Source: Symbiodinium natans (Eukaryota > Sar > Dinophyceae > Suessiales > Symbiodiniaceae). Taken from it: DNA of 64,000 bases. The position numbers and the translations under genes are program-made. Positions 1 through 12,633 of this stretch are shown here, in pieces. Position 1 is the stretch's first letter. Each line of letters opens with the position of its first letter. The stretch is from the NCBI GenBank assembly GCA_905221605.1, contig CAJNDS010002349.1:62001-126000 (forward strand), written 5' to 3'. Below the pieces are notes generated by a model. That model had not been told where the DNA came from. It worked only from the letters and a program-made list of their open reading frames with translations, and did no database searches.

Positions 1-1849
1 TCCAAGATGTGCTGCTACCAATACCTTTTGGCAAAGGTGGATCTTGGATAGCCCACGACGTGGAACCCCAGACCACCAAAACTCGATTTGGGTTCCCTTC
101 ATGTCGGCAGGTATGCTTTTGAACTACTCCTGGGCGAAGCGACTCCCAAGCTAAGGAAAATTCCAAGATTAAACGAAATACAATGCCAGGTCGTTCCCCA
201 AACGAGTGGGCAAACATGTGCGTTTAGAAGCATGCAGAACATGTCCGAAACTGGCCCGGGCTTTAGAGCAGATAGTTGTTTGAAAGCATTGTCAGAATCA
301 GCAAACCTCAATCCGGATGTGGCCTTTAGGCGTAAGTTGCCTGTATTTGAAGACACATTTACTGATGGATTTGAAGTCTCTCCTTCTCTTCCCCTACTAA
401 TGGTTGAGTAATGGTTCTGGGCATGCGTTTTGTACCTTGTCTTAAGGGGGTCTAGGCTTTCCGTGTAAAATGCCATAGGAAATGGGGGGTTGCCTGTGAA
501 AATAACACGGAAATAGAGGTGTTCCTATCAAATTCAGAGGATATAAAGGCTGTCTTATGAAAATATAGAGGAAATCGAGGCTTTCTTTTCAAACAATGTG
601 GAGGAAACAGAGGTTCTTACCTACTACAATACAAAGGAGCATCGAGGTATTCCCATGTCCAATTCTACACTTCAGAGAAAATGCACAAGCAGTGGGGTTG
701 GGCGAGGCGAAACCCTGGGACCTCATTCCTTTAACTCGGCTTTAGTTGCCTTCTGAATCTGAGACAATTCTGGGACCTCATTCAGCTTATTCAGCTTCAT
801 ATACTTTTTGTTTAACACCCCGGGATCCAAGATTCAAGATGTCTGGGGATCTTCGCTCGGTATCTTGATGATTCATGTTCTGCAGATGTATTCAAACTTC
901 AATAAGCCTGTGATCTAAAACTCAGAACACGAGCAGATGTGGGCGAGGATCCAGGCGTACATTTTTTGAATTGGCAGGGTTGGTCCTTTGTTGGGGGGGG
1001 GGGGGGGGGGTAAGCAGGAAACATGAACAAATATGTGTATATATACATACATGTGATATACATATATATATATATGTGTGTATGTGTGTGCGCGCTTCCG
1101 CATGTGCGTCTGTGAGTCGCCTGATGGTCTGGTGTATCATATCTTGTCATACTTCGCGAGCTCGCACAGTTCGCTGAAAGACTAATGCATCTCGGCAGCC
1201 TCCACTCTTCAGAAGCCCGCGCACAAGCATCCAGAGATCCTGCATCACTGGGAGGGTCCTTGGTACAGGCATAGGTGTCCTCGCCACTGCATGTCTCGCA
1301 TTTCTGTAATGTGCAAAGCCAAGACGCCGAAACACTTTCACCTAATCAGTGAACGCAGCTGCTCTTTTGGCTTGCTGGCTTCACGTGCGCAGATGCTGCA
1401 AATACTAGATTGGACAAAAGGCTAGTCTCAACAGTCGAAGCATTCGAACGATTCGAATGGTCTTCCTCAGCTGCCGCTGGCCCAACAGCTGGCAACGAGT
1501 CTCTCTTTCGCCAACCCAACATACACGACTTGCCAGAGCAAGGAATAGCAGCCACAGCATTCCCTGCGCTCCGTGCGGCACAGCTTCAGAAAGTCGGCTG
1601 AATTCGAAAATATGGGCTGCAAGAACCATACCGTTAGCACTCCAGGGACCCAGACCTGAGCCGCCCAAAGAGTTCTGCAGGTGCTCAGCTCACATCGCAG
1701 CTGTCGCAGCTGAAGGGCAATGAATGTGTCCAAGAGGTTCTCCATGGAACGAAACCAAGGCCAACCATAGATGAAGACGCGCGTGAGCCATTCCTTGGCA
1801 GGCGGAAAGACTAACATCGTGCCCAGCTGGCATCCCTTCTCAGAGACGA
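1..1849. other. gene-poor stretch, no confident gene
   Basis: Only short open frames without recognisable domains were seen on either strand. A minus-strand frame at 1467-1817 is hydrophobic and might be a membrane exon, but nothing supports it beyond composition. Confidence 0.4.
993..1090. repeat. poly-G tract followed by TA/TG microsatellite
   Basis: Eighteen consecutive G at 993-1010, then mixed TATA/TGTG dinucleotides from about 1031 to 1090. Confidence 0.9.
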
Positions 1850-1909
1850 CCCTAAACCCTTAACCCTAAATTATCCTAAACTCTCAACCCTAAAACCCTA
1901 AACCCTAAA
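1850..1909. repeat. degenerate telomere-like CCCTAAA repeats
   Basis: About eight imperfect CCCTAAA units on the plus strand (TTTAGGG on minus), internal to the sequence. The same motif recurs at 11.6, 12.2, 12.6, 12.8, 62.5 and 62.7 kb. Confidence 0.85.
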
Positions 1910-1932
1910 ATCCATGATATGGTGTGCCACTC

Positions 1933-2107
1933 CGGATTTCTGCTGCTCGGGGCTCTTGGAAAAAGAAAGCGGTGAGGAAGCTCTCCGAGAAGCTGATGAA
2001 CATAGGCAAATCTACCTGGTCGACCTTCGGTTGATGGTCATAATCCTGCACTACCTCAAGGACCCTAAGCCATGGGAAGCATGGTGTATTCCTGATTATC
2101 ATGCAGG
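1933..2107 (+). CDS. candidate exon, unknown protein
   Basis: Next to the telomere-like repeat, a plus-strand frame encodes a charged then hydrophobic stretch (motifs EEALREADEH, LKDPKPWEAW, PDYHAG) that reads like a genuine helical protein segment. A second frame on the same strand is also open for about 20 codons, so the assignment is uncertain. No domain was recognised. Confidence 0.3.
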
Positions 2108-5100
2108 ATTTTTACAGTCAACAGTTGCTACAATCGCATGCTCGTTCCACAGTGGCTCTGCAAGAATTCTATGCGCAGCCTCCAGCGTCATAGTGATCGT
2201 GCTGTAGATGATGACCAGACCGATGCTCAGCTCAAATATGTCCGACTCCACCTTAGACCAACTTGTTCCCTAAAGCGATACACAATCAGCTCAAAATCCA
2301 CCGGAAATGTGTGTTGTTGCCTGTGCTGCCTGATTGCAAATGGCACCAGAAGGTATTCGAACCTCCTTGGCGGCACCCAACGAGGTCAAAGATCTGTCTG
2401 GTGTACTTGCGGGACAAAATAACCTATACTCCCCGTAGAACCTTAATAAAAAAACAACATGGAAATTATCCTCTTGGGTTTTAGATGAACAAAAACTAAA
2501 AGAACAATGCCCAAGGAGGATATAGTAACCAGAACGTGCCAAGCTACAAGGCTCCCCCACCGGTACCCCGATGTTGTGAGCGAGATTGCCTTCTGGCTGA
2601 CTGCTGTCACCGGCAAACAGCACGCAGAACAGCACGAGGCTTCGAAAAACCACTGCAAGCGAGGCACCGCACCCTGTCCTGCTTAATGGTCTGCCGCGCT
2701 TTCGAGACGCGCTCCTTGTGCAGCTGCTTCTGGTCGACTTCCTGAAGTCACAGAATTGGCCGCGATCACCAACCCGCCCTGGTGCATGCCGAGGGGCCAG
2801 TATGGGAGAGCTCACCAGGTTCGCGTGCTCAGCATCCCTCAGTTTGAGATTGCCGTGTTCAGCTGGCGAGGAAAAGCTTAGAAGGGGTCGAGCTTTGCGT
2901 TGCCCCCTCCGTGCTTCAGGGCTGCAGATGGCTCACGTGAGTCATGTGACTTCCCGCAGCCGGGACCGCATCTGGCCTCAAACTTCGGGGGATGTTTTCG
3001 GGTTGCCATATGTCACCATATGCCACGTGCTTTGACATTCTAGGTTGCGAGCTCAAGCATCAGAGAGGCAGGCCGAGCTATCGGTCAAGCGCTTGAGAGA
3101 AGCAGCTCCTACCAGTTGACACATGTAAGGCGGCTCGCAATCAGGTGGGAGATAGGCTTGTCAGAGCCATTGTTGTGAAAAACTGCATGTTGGTCCTCAC
3201 GTGGCGCACATGTAGTGTTATAATTAATGTAGTTCTTCTTGTTCTTTTTGGTTCAGACACTCCTACGTTGCACTTGACCACCTTCTGGGAGCCTCTCGGC
3301 GTCGTTTTGGCGCCTCGCGACATTCGTTACGGAGGGTTCCGGTGCAATTTGTCCAGAGCAAGGTCCGCGCATTCTCAGGCCGAAGCGGAACCCACGGCGG
3401 CTGCAAACCCTTCCCAGCGTTTCAGACAGGATTCCGCGCCTGGAGTGTTTGAAACTGATACCTGCATTGTGTGCAGCATGTTCCAGGCATTGGCCTGGCC
3501 GCGTCGTCATCGTTATGACCGCTTGGCCTCGCAATTATGCTGCGACACAGCAGTCTTGAGGACCATGTTAGAGTCAGCACCTGCTTGCGCATCAAGCCGT
3601 ACTGACGACAGCTCCTTATCAACGCTTCAGGTCTCGTGATGCACACTGGAGTCGGAACAACTTGGAACTTGGAACCACACCACCTCATCACCAAGGAAAG
3701 CACGGAGGCTTTTCGCACCTCAGCGGTACAGGGCAGACTCTCAAGCAATAAAATTCAGAAATGATCTCTTTCTGGTCCCTGATTGTGGTTTTTAGAGTCC
3801 TAGAGGCAAGCCATGGCCCCCAGCTTGTACCATTCGGCAGGTCAGTCAGTCGAACCTGCCGTGTCAAAACTGACATGTTGTGACCAATTACTTCATGGGC
3901 TTAATCCTGCCGAAGTCCATGTGGACATGCAGATTCAAAGCGCTGCAACACATGCCATGTACCACAAACTACGTACGCTCTTTGGGTAAAGAGCACAGCA
4001 ACACGATGCTCCAAGCAGGCAACATGTCTGTCTGTTCATGCGCCCTGCCTCCCACCGACCATCTGCAGCTTGAGCGACTCCGCACTCATGCCTCACACCC
4101 ACCCGGACTACGAAGTCGCCTAGGTTTCATAGAACCGGCCTTCCTCTACGCCAAAAACCGTTTGCTAGGCATGCTTCGTTTGGCGCAAAATTCCCGCAGC
4201 CCACCTGGCAACCCGGCAGCCCCTTCATTCCAACAAAGCACCAGCTGCAGTCTCCAAGGTTTAACATTTCCAGTCTTTTGCTTTTGAGCAGGGTTTTCAA
4301 GCAAGGGTGGGGTCTGCAGCACGGGGTCAAGACATCAGGATCAGGAGTCTCGACTCTCGTCGGTCACTCTCGCACACGGCAGGCAAAGTTTCAAGTCATA
4401 CTGTCCTGACTGGACGCCACACTGGGCATCTGCGATTGCATTCACTTCACTTCTAGGCACCAGTCAGTTCATTGAACGTCATCAGACAACAGCAACAATA
4501 ACAACGGCCATACGATAGCTCAGCAAAAGCAAGTCATTCAGGGGCAAGGCCGCACTTTGCCCCGAATCCTGAAGTACCCCCCACAGGTGCCCAAAGGCCC
4601 TCACCCCCGAGAGGGCTGGGAGCCTTTCGTGTTCGACTTGCATTATGAGGGGCTGACAGAGCTGAAAGCCTCTCTAAGCCTCTTGAAGGGAAAATGGTCG
4701 ACTTCTTTGGGATGAGAGAGCTGAAAGCCTTCCTTTTAGGTTTTCGGATGGTTTTCGTCTTTGCAGTTGAAGCAGTGCATGTTGGTTTCGGGGAGGGTTG
4801 GGGGCCTCAGCTTCCGGGATTCAGGCTTGGAGTAGTGGTTGTCCTGCTTTGCTAGCAGGCTTGCAATTGGCACCCTGGTACCAGTAGGTTTTAGGATTTA
4901 CGGCTGGATTGAGGATGAAGCCTGCACTGGGCGAGGCAGACACGAAGGGCTGGCAAAATTTATCATGGATGTGTATAGGGGCTGAGGGACGCACTGAGCT
5001 GCCGTAGGAGGCTCCGTGTCCGCTTCCGCCAAAGTTTCGTTTTCCTGGGTCACGGCGGTCATGCACCTAAACGCCAAGCAATGGTCGGTCGGTTGCGGCC

Positions 5101-5336
5101 TCCGCCTGATATCGAGCCTTCTTGGCCACGGAGGCCTGATCACTGGTTTCACCGGACATATTCCGAACCTATCGTGTGAAATTATCCAGCTCAGCCAGCC
5201 GCCGGTTGGGCCTGAGGAACAAGCTGGAGATCTTGACTCCTGCAGAAGGCATCCATGGGGCTCTAGGAAAATAAGTATGAGTACCTGTGCGAAAAAAACA
5301 ACACACGGACAATAAATTTAACATGAGCAAAAAAAA

Positions 5337-5384
5337 TATATATATATATATATATACATGTACACATATATACATATACATATG
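5337..5384. repeat. TA/TACA microsatellite
   Basis: Alternating TA for about 20 bases, then degenerate TACA/TATA. Confidence 0.9.
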
Positions 5385-6724
5385 TGCTCATGAGCCCCCA
5401 CCCCATGAACTTACTCCCTGCTTCGAAAAAGAGGCGGATCCGAGACGTGGAGGGGGCTGTGAGTGGGTTGAAACACCGATCGAACCAACAAAAAACCACA
5501 TGTTCTCCAAGCATCAGGTGGCGGCAAAAGGCGTCGTTTTCTTGCGTTGTTTTGCCGATCAACGCCAGGCTCGAAACATCCAAACAATCTGCAAGCACGA
5601 GGTCATGAAGACTCTAACAGGCTCGAATTCCCCCGCCAGACCGCATACATGCCAGACGTTAAGTTTGTTTCAGAAATTCTGAAGTTTTCGTGACGCCGTG
5701 CTTCAAGATTTGTTACAAAGAACCGAGCCGGTCCAAACGTTCCAACAAAGACCTCAAATTTGGGATCTATGCCCCTCGCCTGGCTGCTTTGGGCAAACAC
5801 ATCCTTCGAGATGGCTTTACGTATACAGGTATGAACGAACGCACTCTAGTCATTTATGTGGTACCACGGCCTGATTGAACTCAGAACAGTTACTCTATGT
5901 CAAGTCAGGTTTACAAACTGATTGCCAAGATGAACTTCAATTGGCACCACTTCTGGGTTGAGAAATGCTAGATATTCAGCCGAATAGCAGTGAAGCTCGT
6001 TTTTGGAGGGTGTGCATCGGAAAGCTCAAAAACCAAGCTGTTTTCGGGCTCCCTTTTGAGTTCCTGCCGTACTTGCTTGAATCACTAAAACTAGCCTCAC
6101 TTCTATTGAACATTCTATTGACAGAATTAGATACAATGCTAGTAGAGCCCCCACATTAATCTTCTTGTACAGTGAATAAGGGAGCCCAGGCACCAATTCA
6201 GCGAATGGAAAGATAAGGTCTCCTTGTGAACTGATAGCCTGGTAAAGTTATTCAAGACAGTTAGCCTTGATTCTAATGGCGTGCTTCTTTTCGAGCGCCC
6301 TTGCGAATTGATCCTTTAGTCGGTCTGATTATCCAGTCGACTTGGTTCATTTGACTTGACGACATAAACATATATGTATATATACACATATTTCTATTCT
6401 CTGTCAGTAACAGTTTGAACCGTCGAAGTGTGCTCATTTTCACTAAGCAAACATTTTCAGCCGTATAATTCTACCATGCGAGATTGCAGCATGGACTGGG
6501 AATCGCGGAAGACTCATCATGACATGCAGAACCACACATGCATCTACAACACACCGCGTTCTGTTTGTCGATTTCTGTTGCTTCATACCACCTGCATCAA
6601 GTAGGAAGTTGTGACTTTGTAGATACAAAGATGAGAAAGAACCGTAAATACTGGTGTTTCCAACATTTAGGCTAAAGGCGTGGGCACACAGAAAGAGAGA
6701 GGTGGATCACGCAGGGCGGGTGTG

Positions 6725-6727
<3 letters not shown>

Positions 6728-6764
<37 letters not shown>

Positions 6765-6830
6765 CACACATATATAGCATATATATATATATATACATAT
6801 ATACATGTGTTTATCATATATGTATATAAA
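6728..6830. repeat. TA microsatellite
   Basis: Three blocks of TA dinucleotides separated by short CA/TG variants. Confidence 0.9.
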
Positions 6831-8550
6831 TAAGAGAGATGAGTTTGATTTTCGCGTGTTGTCCACAACAGGTTGCAAGTTCACCAATGTGTCTTGACAG
6901 CAATGCTATGGAAAATAATGAAGAACCAGCCAGTCTTGCTGCTGCAGAAAGTGATGTAAAACAAATGCCAGATATATGTATATATCTATATATTTATTCA
7001 TTTGTTATTAAAAAAATGTGTGTAAGTAACTTAATAATACGACCTCCCTGATCTACATTCTGCATCATGGCCACCGGTTCCTGCTCGTCATCTACTTTGC
7101 AAACTCTTCTGGAAAAGAAGCCCTGCAACAGCGTGTCCTGCTTGATGAGTGCTTGCGCTTCGCACGCATGTCTCGCTACTAGCACGGATCATGCATGCTA
7201 AAATTAAAGGTCCTAAACCACATGTTTGCTTCTTGAAAACTACGCGCGTGCTTCTCAAGATGCACATCTGCGGGGGCGAGGGCTCAACTGCACAAATGAC
7301 AGCACATCTGCCCGGAATCTACGCAGAATATGCAGTATACGAGATAGGTTGTTCGGCGAGCTATGCGAAACATGAGACCGACTGCTGTGAGCCACAACAT
7401 CCGTGTTCTGCATCCTGCACGCCACCGGTACATTCCCCAAGTGCCCAGTCAAGTTGAGAATAAGAACATCAAAGCACAAAAGGCATTCCTGATTTCTTCA
7501 AACTGGCTCTGCTCCGCGGCAAGTCGAGCGCTGTCGCTGGGGTCTCCCACACTACCCACCGCAATCAATTGACTGCAGCCATGAATGACGTTACTTGTTG
7601 TTGCTGCGTAATTTCATAACTCATATTCACCGGCTTGTCTCGACATTCCGTGAAAATTGATTCTTTGGTCCCAATGTTGGAAGTCGACACATTGCCAGTC
7701 AAGTGTATCTTCAAGAGCAGATTTTGTCAGTAAAGCTTACTTGTGCATAACACATGAGTCCATCCATGTCATGTTGGATCATTTGCGAATGGATGTGAGG
7801 TACAGTGAAGCAAGCCAAATAACGACACGACACGATTTAGCATGATACAGTTCGTAACTGTCAACGACTCCTGCCATCGTCCGCAACTGTATCTCACTGC
7901 CGCCTCAATGTGCCGTTCTCTTCGAGATCGGTGAAACACGTGCGCGTGCTAGAAGACACCGGATGCCTTGGGGGTGGATACCGTAACCCTCAACCCTCAA
8001 CCCCCTTCTGAACGACTCCTTCACCAGCTAACTAGGAACGGGGGAAGCGCAACTGTGGAATTGCCCCATGTTTGGGCATCACACAGTGGTTGCTGATTTG
8101 TACACCAGCTGCTCGCCACAAGGACTACGAACATCCATGAACTATGAAACCCAAAAGGAAGCAGGAAGAACAACACACATCGGAAAGAACGCTGACAGGT
8201 TCGCACCAGATGTTCCTTCCCTTGAATTTCTTGCAATCCTTCTCAGAACACTGACCTCAATGCAGAAGGCAAAGCGCAATGCAGCGTCAGGCAAGGCGCA
8301 AGGAAACAATGACAGAACCGGGATGGCTTCGATGGCTTTTGATTGGTTTTAGGTGGGTTCCGGGTTTTGGGGCTCGTCGAAGAGTGGAAGGCAGACCTGT
8401 TAAGGCTATGCTGAGGACGAGGGGAAGACATGTGATTACGCGGTGCGTGCGCATTTTGACTGATCGGCACGGGTCTGGCAGGGAATCCATTCACAAAAGG
8501 CGTTTAACGCTACCGGCCCCGGCAGTTAGGCGTCCAGAACAAGCGCCACA

Positions 8551-10278
8551 TCAAGACGGCATGCACATGGGAGCGCCTGATGGGGAAGGAACTTCTTTTT
8601 GTACAGCCGAACATGTGTCAAGACAAGCCCGTGTCTCTTTGTCTTGTTGGAACTGAAGTTCAAGCTTAGCCATGGCATTCAAGATAAAGCTTCGAAAGCT
8701 GCTCTTTGAGATAACGCCTTCTTCGTTGGCATGTGCCTGCATGGCCGCATGGCACCCCATCTCTTGTCCAAGAACTTGGACCAAGTCGTCAAGTGTAATC
8801 TGGTCCCTTCCGCGTAGGTCAAAGAAGTTGAACAGCTCCTCGACGCTCTTGTCAGACGTGACATGTGCTGGCTTCAAGGTTGCTGCCACCCAATCCGTAT
8901 ACTGGATCTTCTCGTCCGAGTCTGGGTCTAGAGCACCGAGCACCGCCTCCTCCTCTAGGCCGTTTAAGCTGATTTCTGCCGCTGTCAGGGCACGACGCAA
9001 GTCATCGCACGTGATCCAGCCATGGTTTGAAGAGTCCAGGCACGCGAACACAGCAGTGAGGTTCTCGATGTCTTTGCCTTTCGCTGCATGGGCAGCCACT
9101 GTCAGGATCGCCTGCTCGAAGCGAGAGAACTTCGCAAAGGACAGGATACGCTCCACCAGGCACTTGAGCTGGCCCGCTCTGCCCGCCAAGTGTGCGGCCT
9201 GGAACGGCGATCCGGAACCCTCGCTCTCGTTATCGCTGAGGCCTTCGGGACTCAGCCAGGGCTGCAGGAGTGCATTGGCCGCACTTATCCGATTCCGCGG
9301 CTCCTTCACCAGGAGCAGCTTCACAAGACGCTCGGCGTCCTCGGGGACCCCGGGGGCCTTCAAGTACGACGCTCGGAGGGAGCCGCGAGTGATGCGCCTG
9401 TACGCATCCTCCGGCCCAGAGGCAGAACTGCAAAAGGGATGCTCGTTAGTCAAGACAAAGAAAATCATGACCCCAAGGGACCACAAGTCACACTCGAAGC
9501 CATAGCTGTACAAGGGATCTTGACTCTTCAAGACCTCGGGGGCCAGAAAGTACAGGGTTCCTACTACTTCATTCATCCAGTTGCTTCCTGTGCTTCCTGC
9601 CCGCTTCATTCGAGCAAGGCCAAAATCTATAACCTTTGCGATGCGCCCAGATCTTCTGCCTGGGCAATCGGTCAGCAAGCAGTTCTCGAACTTCAGGTCT
9701 CTGTGCGCAATGCCTTCTGAGTGACAGTACGCCACTGCACGCATGACATCTCGGAACAGAAGCCGGATCTCATCCATGTCATCCTCAAGCGGGTCCAGCT
9801 CCCCTAAGTTGCCAACTGTACACAGCTCGGTGACCATGTAGATGGCCTTGCGGTCCTCAAAATACTCATAGAGCTTAGCAATGTTCGGGTGGTCCAGTTG
9901 CAGGAGCGCACACACTTCGTTCAAGATCCTCTGCAGCTCTTCAACCTCTGGAGGTTTGAGGATGACCTTAATGGCTCGCGTCTCTCCGGTCAAGTTGTGT
10001 TCCATTCGGAAGACTTGCCCGAATCCCCCTGCCCCAAGTGGGACAGCAGAGTGGTAAGACTTGCTGAGGCGTCGAGAGGGATCTGGGCACAGGAGCAGGG
10101 TGTGAATGTCCTGCGTGTCCCCATGCTGCTTCAGGATTCGCCGTCGAATCGCCTGCGACAAGAATTGGGAAGGGCGGCGGCTACCACCGCGAGGGCTCCG
10201 CAAGAGTTGAAAGACCTTGTCTGGGCAGCAGCAGGTCACGGTCATGGGCACAGTTGGAAGGGAAGGGCACCAGCGCAA
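8551..10278 (-). CDS. CDPK: calcium-dependent protein kinase (CDPK), intronless
   Basis: A 575-residue Ser/Thr kinase fused to a calmodulin-like regulator, the architecture of plant and alveolate CDPKs. Seen: Gly-rich loop GAGGFGQV (82-89), ATP-binding Lys in AIKV (104), catalytic HRDLKFEN (192-199), DFG (218-220), APE (246-248), DLWSLGV (264-270). A junction helix (about 372-400) leads into EF-hands. Loop 1 (415-426) is weak, loop 2 (451-462) has the D-x-D-x-D pattern, loop 3 (487-498) has Arg at positions 3 and 5, and the fourth is barely recognisable. All three readable loops end in Asp where Glu is usual, so calcium affinity may be altered. The whole kinase lies in one uninterrupted frame, unlike its split neighbours, which suggests a retroposed copy; no spliced-leader relict was seen upstream. 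The Met at 10278 is the first in frame; the first 60 residues are not conserved. Confidence 0.93.
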   Translation of the reverse strand: MRWCPSLPTVPMTVTCCCPDKVFQLLRSPRGGSRRPSQFLSQAIRRRILKQHGDTQDIHTLLLCPDPSRRLSKSYHSAVPLGAGGFGQVFRMEHNLTGETRAIKVILKPPEVEELQRILNEVCALLQLDHPNIAKLYEYFEDRKAIYMVTELCTVGNLGELDPLEDDMDEIRLLFRDVMRAVAYCHSEGIAHRDLKFENCLLTDCPGRRSGRIAKVIDFGLARMKRAGSTGSNWMNEVVGTLYFLAPEVLKSQDPLYSYGFECDLWSLGVMIFFVLTNEHPFCSSASGPEDAYRRITRGSLRASYLKAPGVPEDAERLVKLLLVKEPRNRISAANALLQPWLSPEGLSDNESEGSGSPFQAAHLAGRAGQLKCLVERILSFAKFSRFEQAILTVAAHAAKGKDIENLTAVFACLDSSNHGWITCDDLRRALTAAEISLNGLEEEAVLGALDPDSDEKIQYTDWVAATLKPAHVTSDKSVEELFNFFDLRGRDQITLDDLVQVLGQEMGCHAAMQAHANEEGVISKSSFRSFILNAMAKLELQFQQDKETRACLDTCSAVQKEVPSPSGAPMCMPS

Positions 10279-11440
10279 GATGGAATATGCTGTCGACGAA
10301 CCTACATGCGCTGGGCTTCACTGGCCGGCCTGCCGATCTTGAGCCCAGTAGCTGAGAGGAGGTATAGCAAGACTTCCGTAACTGCGAGGTTAACTTCGCT
10401 ACTAAAGGTAGCCTTTCCACAGAACAGCCCAGCGAATGCATCCTTGGCAGCCTTTGCACCATCTGCCAGGCTCATGTCTGAGGGACTCTGTGGGGCGCAT
10501 TCTGCTGGCCTCTTGGAGGCTGGCAGCGACGAAGTCTCCCAAAGGGAGCGGCTGGCAGATTCAGCTGAAATTCAGCTCACACTCCATTGCAATGCCTGAA
10601 CGCCTTGAGCGGTTTGCATCTCCAACCAGATAAATTTAAAAGCATTCGACGCGCAGCGTCTTGCTGCTTCCTTCGAGTTGCGGTGCCAGGGTGCCAAACT
10701 GGTCAAAACCTCTGAGCACAAAGATCCTGAACACCAAAAAGGAGCCTTCCCAAAGGCACCGCGACCTTTTGCTAGAGGGGGTATTTCAAAAAATTGGGGT
10801 ACCCCGTTTATACCCCAAATGGAATAGAACCCCCTTAAAGGGACCCCCCAGAAGGGTACCCCTATTTTCCGAGACCCCGCATATTTTCCCCTTCGGCTGG
10901 AAGCCCATGGAAGCCCCGGGCTTCTAGCAGCCCTGCGCTTCTAGCAGGGCCATAAAGAAGCCCATCACTTCCGTGCCCACGCGACGGACGGCCTTTTGCA
11001 CGAACACCTGGAACCAGTCCTCAAGTCTCTCACAAGAGCTCAAGAGCGTGTCTTCTATCGTTTGCGCGGCTACTTCGGAAGAAGCACATGGCGAAACACA
11101 GAGAACAGACTCGCTGTAGGGCTTTTGCCAATGTCAAGCCCGCTGTGATTCGCATGCCCTGACCCGGCATGTCACCTGCGCAGAGCTGGTGCGAACGGAT
11201 AACAAGCCTTCAAGCTGCTGATCAGAACGGTGCCTTTGCAGATCTTTGTCCAACTCCCCTTGCCAAGTCACACTGAAGCTGTATCGTGTCATCGAAGATC
11301 GACTCGAATATTCGCTCTTGGATGACAGTCTTCGCATCACTGCTGGAGATACTTGCGGAGACTACTCTGCGCAGTGGAGTATCAAGCCCCCGCCCCAACT
11401 TGCAGAATCATGAAGTAGTGACAAGTCGGCTGCCTGGTGC
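10279..11440. other. intergenic region, no gene seen
   Basis: Contains a G/C-run-rich segment (10780-10900) with several GGGGTA/TACCCC pairs able to form short stems. No convincing coding frame was found. Confidence 0.4.
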
Positions 11441-12421
11441 TTAATTGCCTCGTTCTGCAGCCTTGATGCTAAAGCGTCGAAACTTCTTCCGGTGGCCAGG
11501 CAGCGCTTCCTTTGCATCCTCCATGAAGCGGGCCAAGTCGGGATTCCGGATGAACACCTTCAGGGTGCTCAGGTGACTGTTTAGGGTTTAGGGTTTAGGG
11601 TTTTTTTGCCACCCGACTAGCCACGGCAATGTGGTTTAGGGTTTAGGGTTTAGGGTTTAGGGTTTAGGGTTTAGGGTTTAGGGTTTAAGGTTTAGGCTGT
11701 TTGGGCAGGGCTGTGGCGAGCCCTCTCATATCTGCAGGCAGGTGTCATACTGGCCCTTCGAATAGCCAGTGGCGTAGAGCCTGAAAACCTCGGGTCTCGA
11801 ACCCTGTGCGCTAAGCCTTGTCCTGGAAACAAGTCCTAGCGCCGTTTCCTTGGCCCGCCCACCTGCTTCACTAGTGATTGAAGGTCACTGGCAGGTTTCT
11901 CCTCCTGTCTAGCATTCAGGTGACAAGCCCAAGCATGGCGAGCAAGAGAAGCAAAATGTGGGGCAGACTGGCTGGGGATAAGTTGAAGGGGACCGTTGCG
12001 GATATAGACCCTCTCAATCAGGTCCCTGTTTAAGAGAGCCAGAAGAGGGTTCCCCTAATCCACCTGAGAACTGGGGGGCTTGATAGGGCAAGGGCAGCCA
12101 TAGCTGAGTCCTCAATACTGCTGATCTCATCATCCACCTCGGAGTCGGAGGTTTCTTCCGCCTGACATCATCTGGACAGAGATGGGGTTTAGGGTCTTGG
12201 GTTTAGGGTTTAGGGTTCACTAAACCGCAGAGCTCTTCGGTCAGCAAAGCATGCCTTGCCATTTGCGTGGAACACCTTCAGGCCAGAAGTTACCTGGGAG
12301 TTAACATGACGTACCCACATTCGGGGGCGTTGACATTGCAGGTCGGCATCTCAATGCTTGCAAGCAACATCTGCTTCTCCGCCCTCAGCCCAAGAAGGTT
12401 TTGCCGGCAAATCTTCTTGAG
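11441..12421 (-). CDS. split gene of unknown function, 3' exons
   Basis: At least five exons can be read by eye on the minus strand. The last, 11441-11576, encodes a basic tail (FIRNPDLARFMEDAKE, then HRKKFRRF) and ends in TAA. Before it, 11733-11788 (motif YATGYSKGQYD), 11863-12054 (64 codons, exactly in phase; motifs DLIERVYIRNG, ARHAWACHLN), about 12085-12161 (acidic, EETSDSEVDDE) and about 12320-12421 (CRQNLLGLRAEKQ). Frames join in phase from 12054 down to the stop. Most exons lack a Met, so they are invisible to simple ORF calling. The 156-bp intron 11577-11732 is mostly TTTAGGG repeat; its acceptor falls directly at the repeat end and its donor appears to be GA. No domain was recognised. 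The 5' end may extend through the exon at 12632-12707. Confidence 0.6.
11579..11697. repeat. TTTAGGG telomere-like array inside an intron
   Basis: Two blocks of perfect or near-perfect TTTAGGG (11579-11607 and 11632-11697) flank a short unique segment. Lies between two exons of the minus-strand gene. Confidence 0.92.
12185..12217. repeat. short TTTAGGG repeat
   Basis: About four degenerate units between candidate exons of the minus-strand split gene. Confidence 0.85.
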
Positions 12422-12584
12422 CTACTTCTTCTTGAGATCCTCCTGCTAGAAGATCATGCGGATCGGTATGGTAGGCTTTCCGGCTTTCGTCCGCAACTCC
12501 TTCGAGATTGAGGCCTACGGCCGTAACAAGCAGAAAAAGGAAAAGCTATCGGCATCATTAAGGGGCTTCCGAAATTCCCTAAAC

Positions 12585-12633
12585 CCTATAAACCCTAAAC
12601 CACTCTAAACTCTAAACCCTAAACCCTAAACCC
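12585..12633. repeat. CCCTAAA repeat at a probable splice donor
   Basis: About six CCCTAAA units on plus. On minus, the exon 12632-12707 ends TGTGG and the GT of the following GTTTAGGG would be the donor. Confidence 0.85.

Larger units (their letters stand above)
2108..8550. other. long stretch without a confident gene
   Basis: All open frames here are short and domain-free, and composition is mixed with AT microsatellites. Single spliced exons may be hidden, but none could be supported from motifs. Confidence 0.4.

Noticed and set aside
8672-9720. Plus-strand frames of 277 and 210 codons
   Set aside because: Antisense shadows of the CDPK; no domain, while the minus strand has all kinase motifs.
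11770-11830. tRNA-like GGGTTCGAGACCC on minus
   Set aside because: No matching D-arm, anticodon arm or acceptor stem; part of it overlaps an exon.
12454-12560. Plus-strand frame with RIGMVGFP resembling a GTPase G1 loop
   Set aside because: The GKS/T that must follow is absent and no other G motif is nearby.
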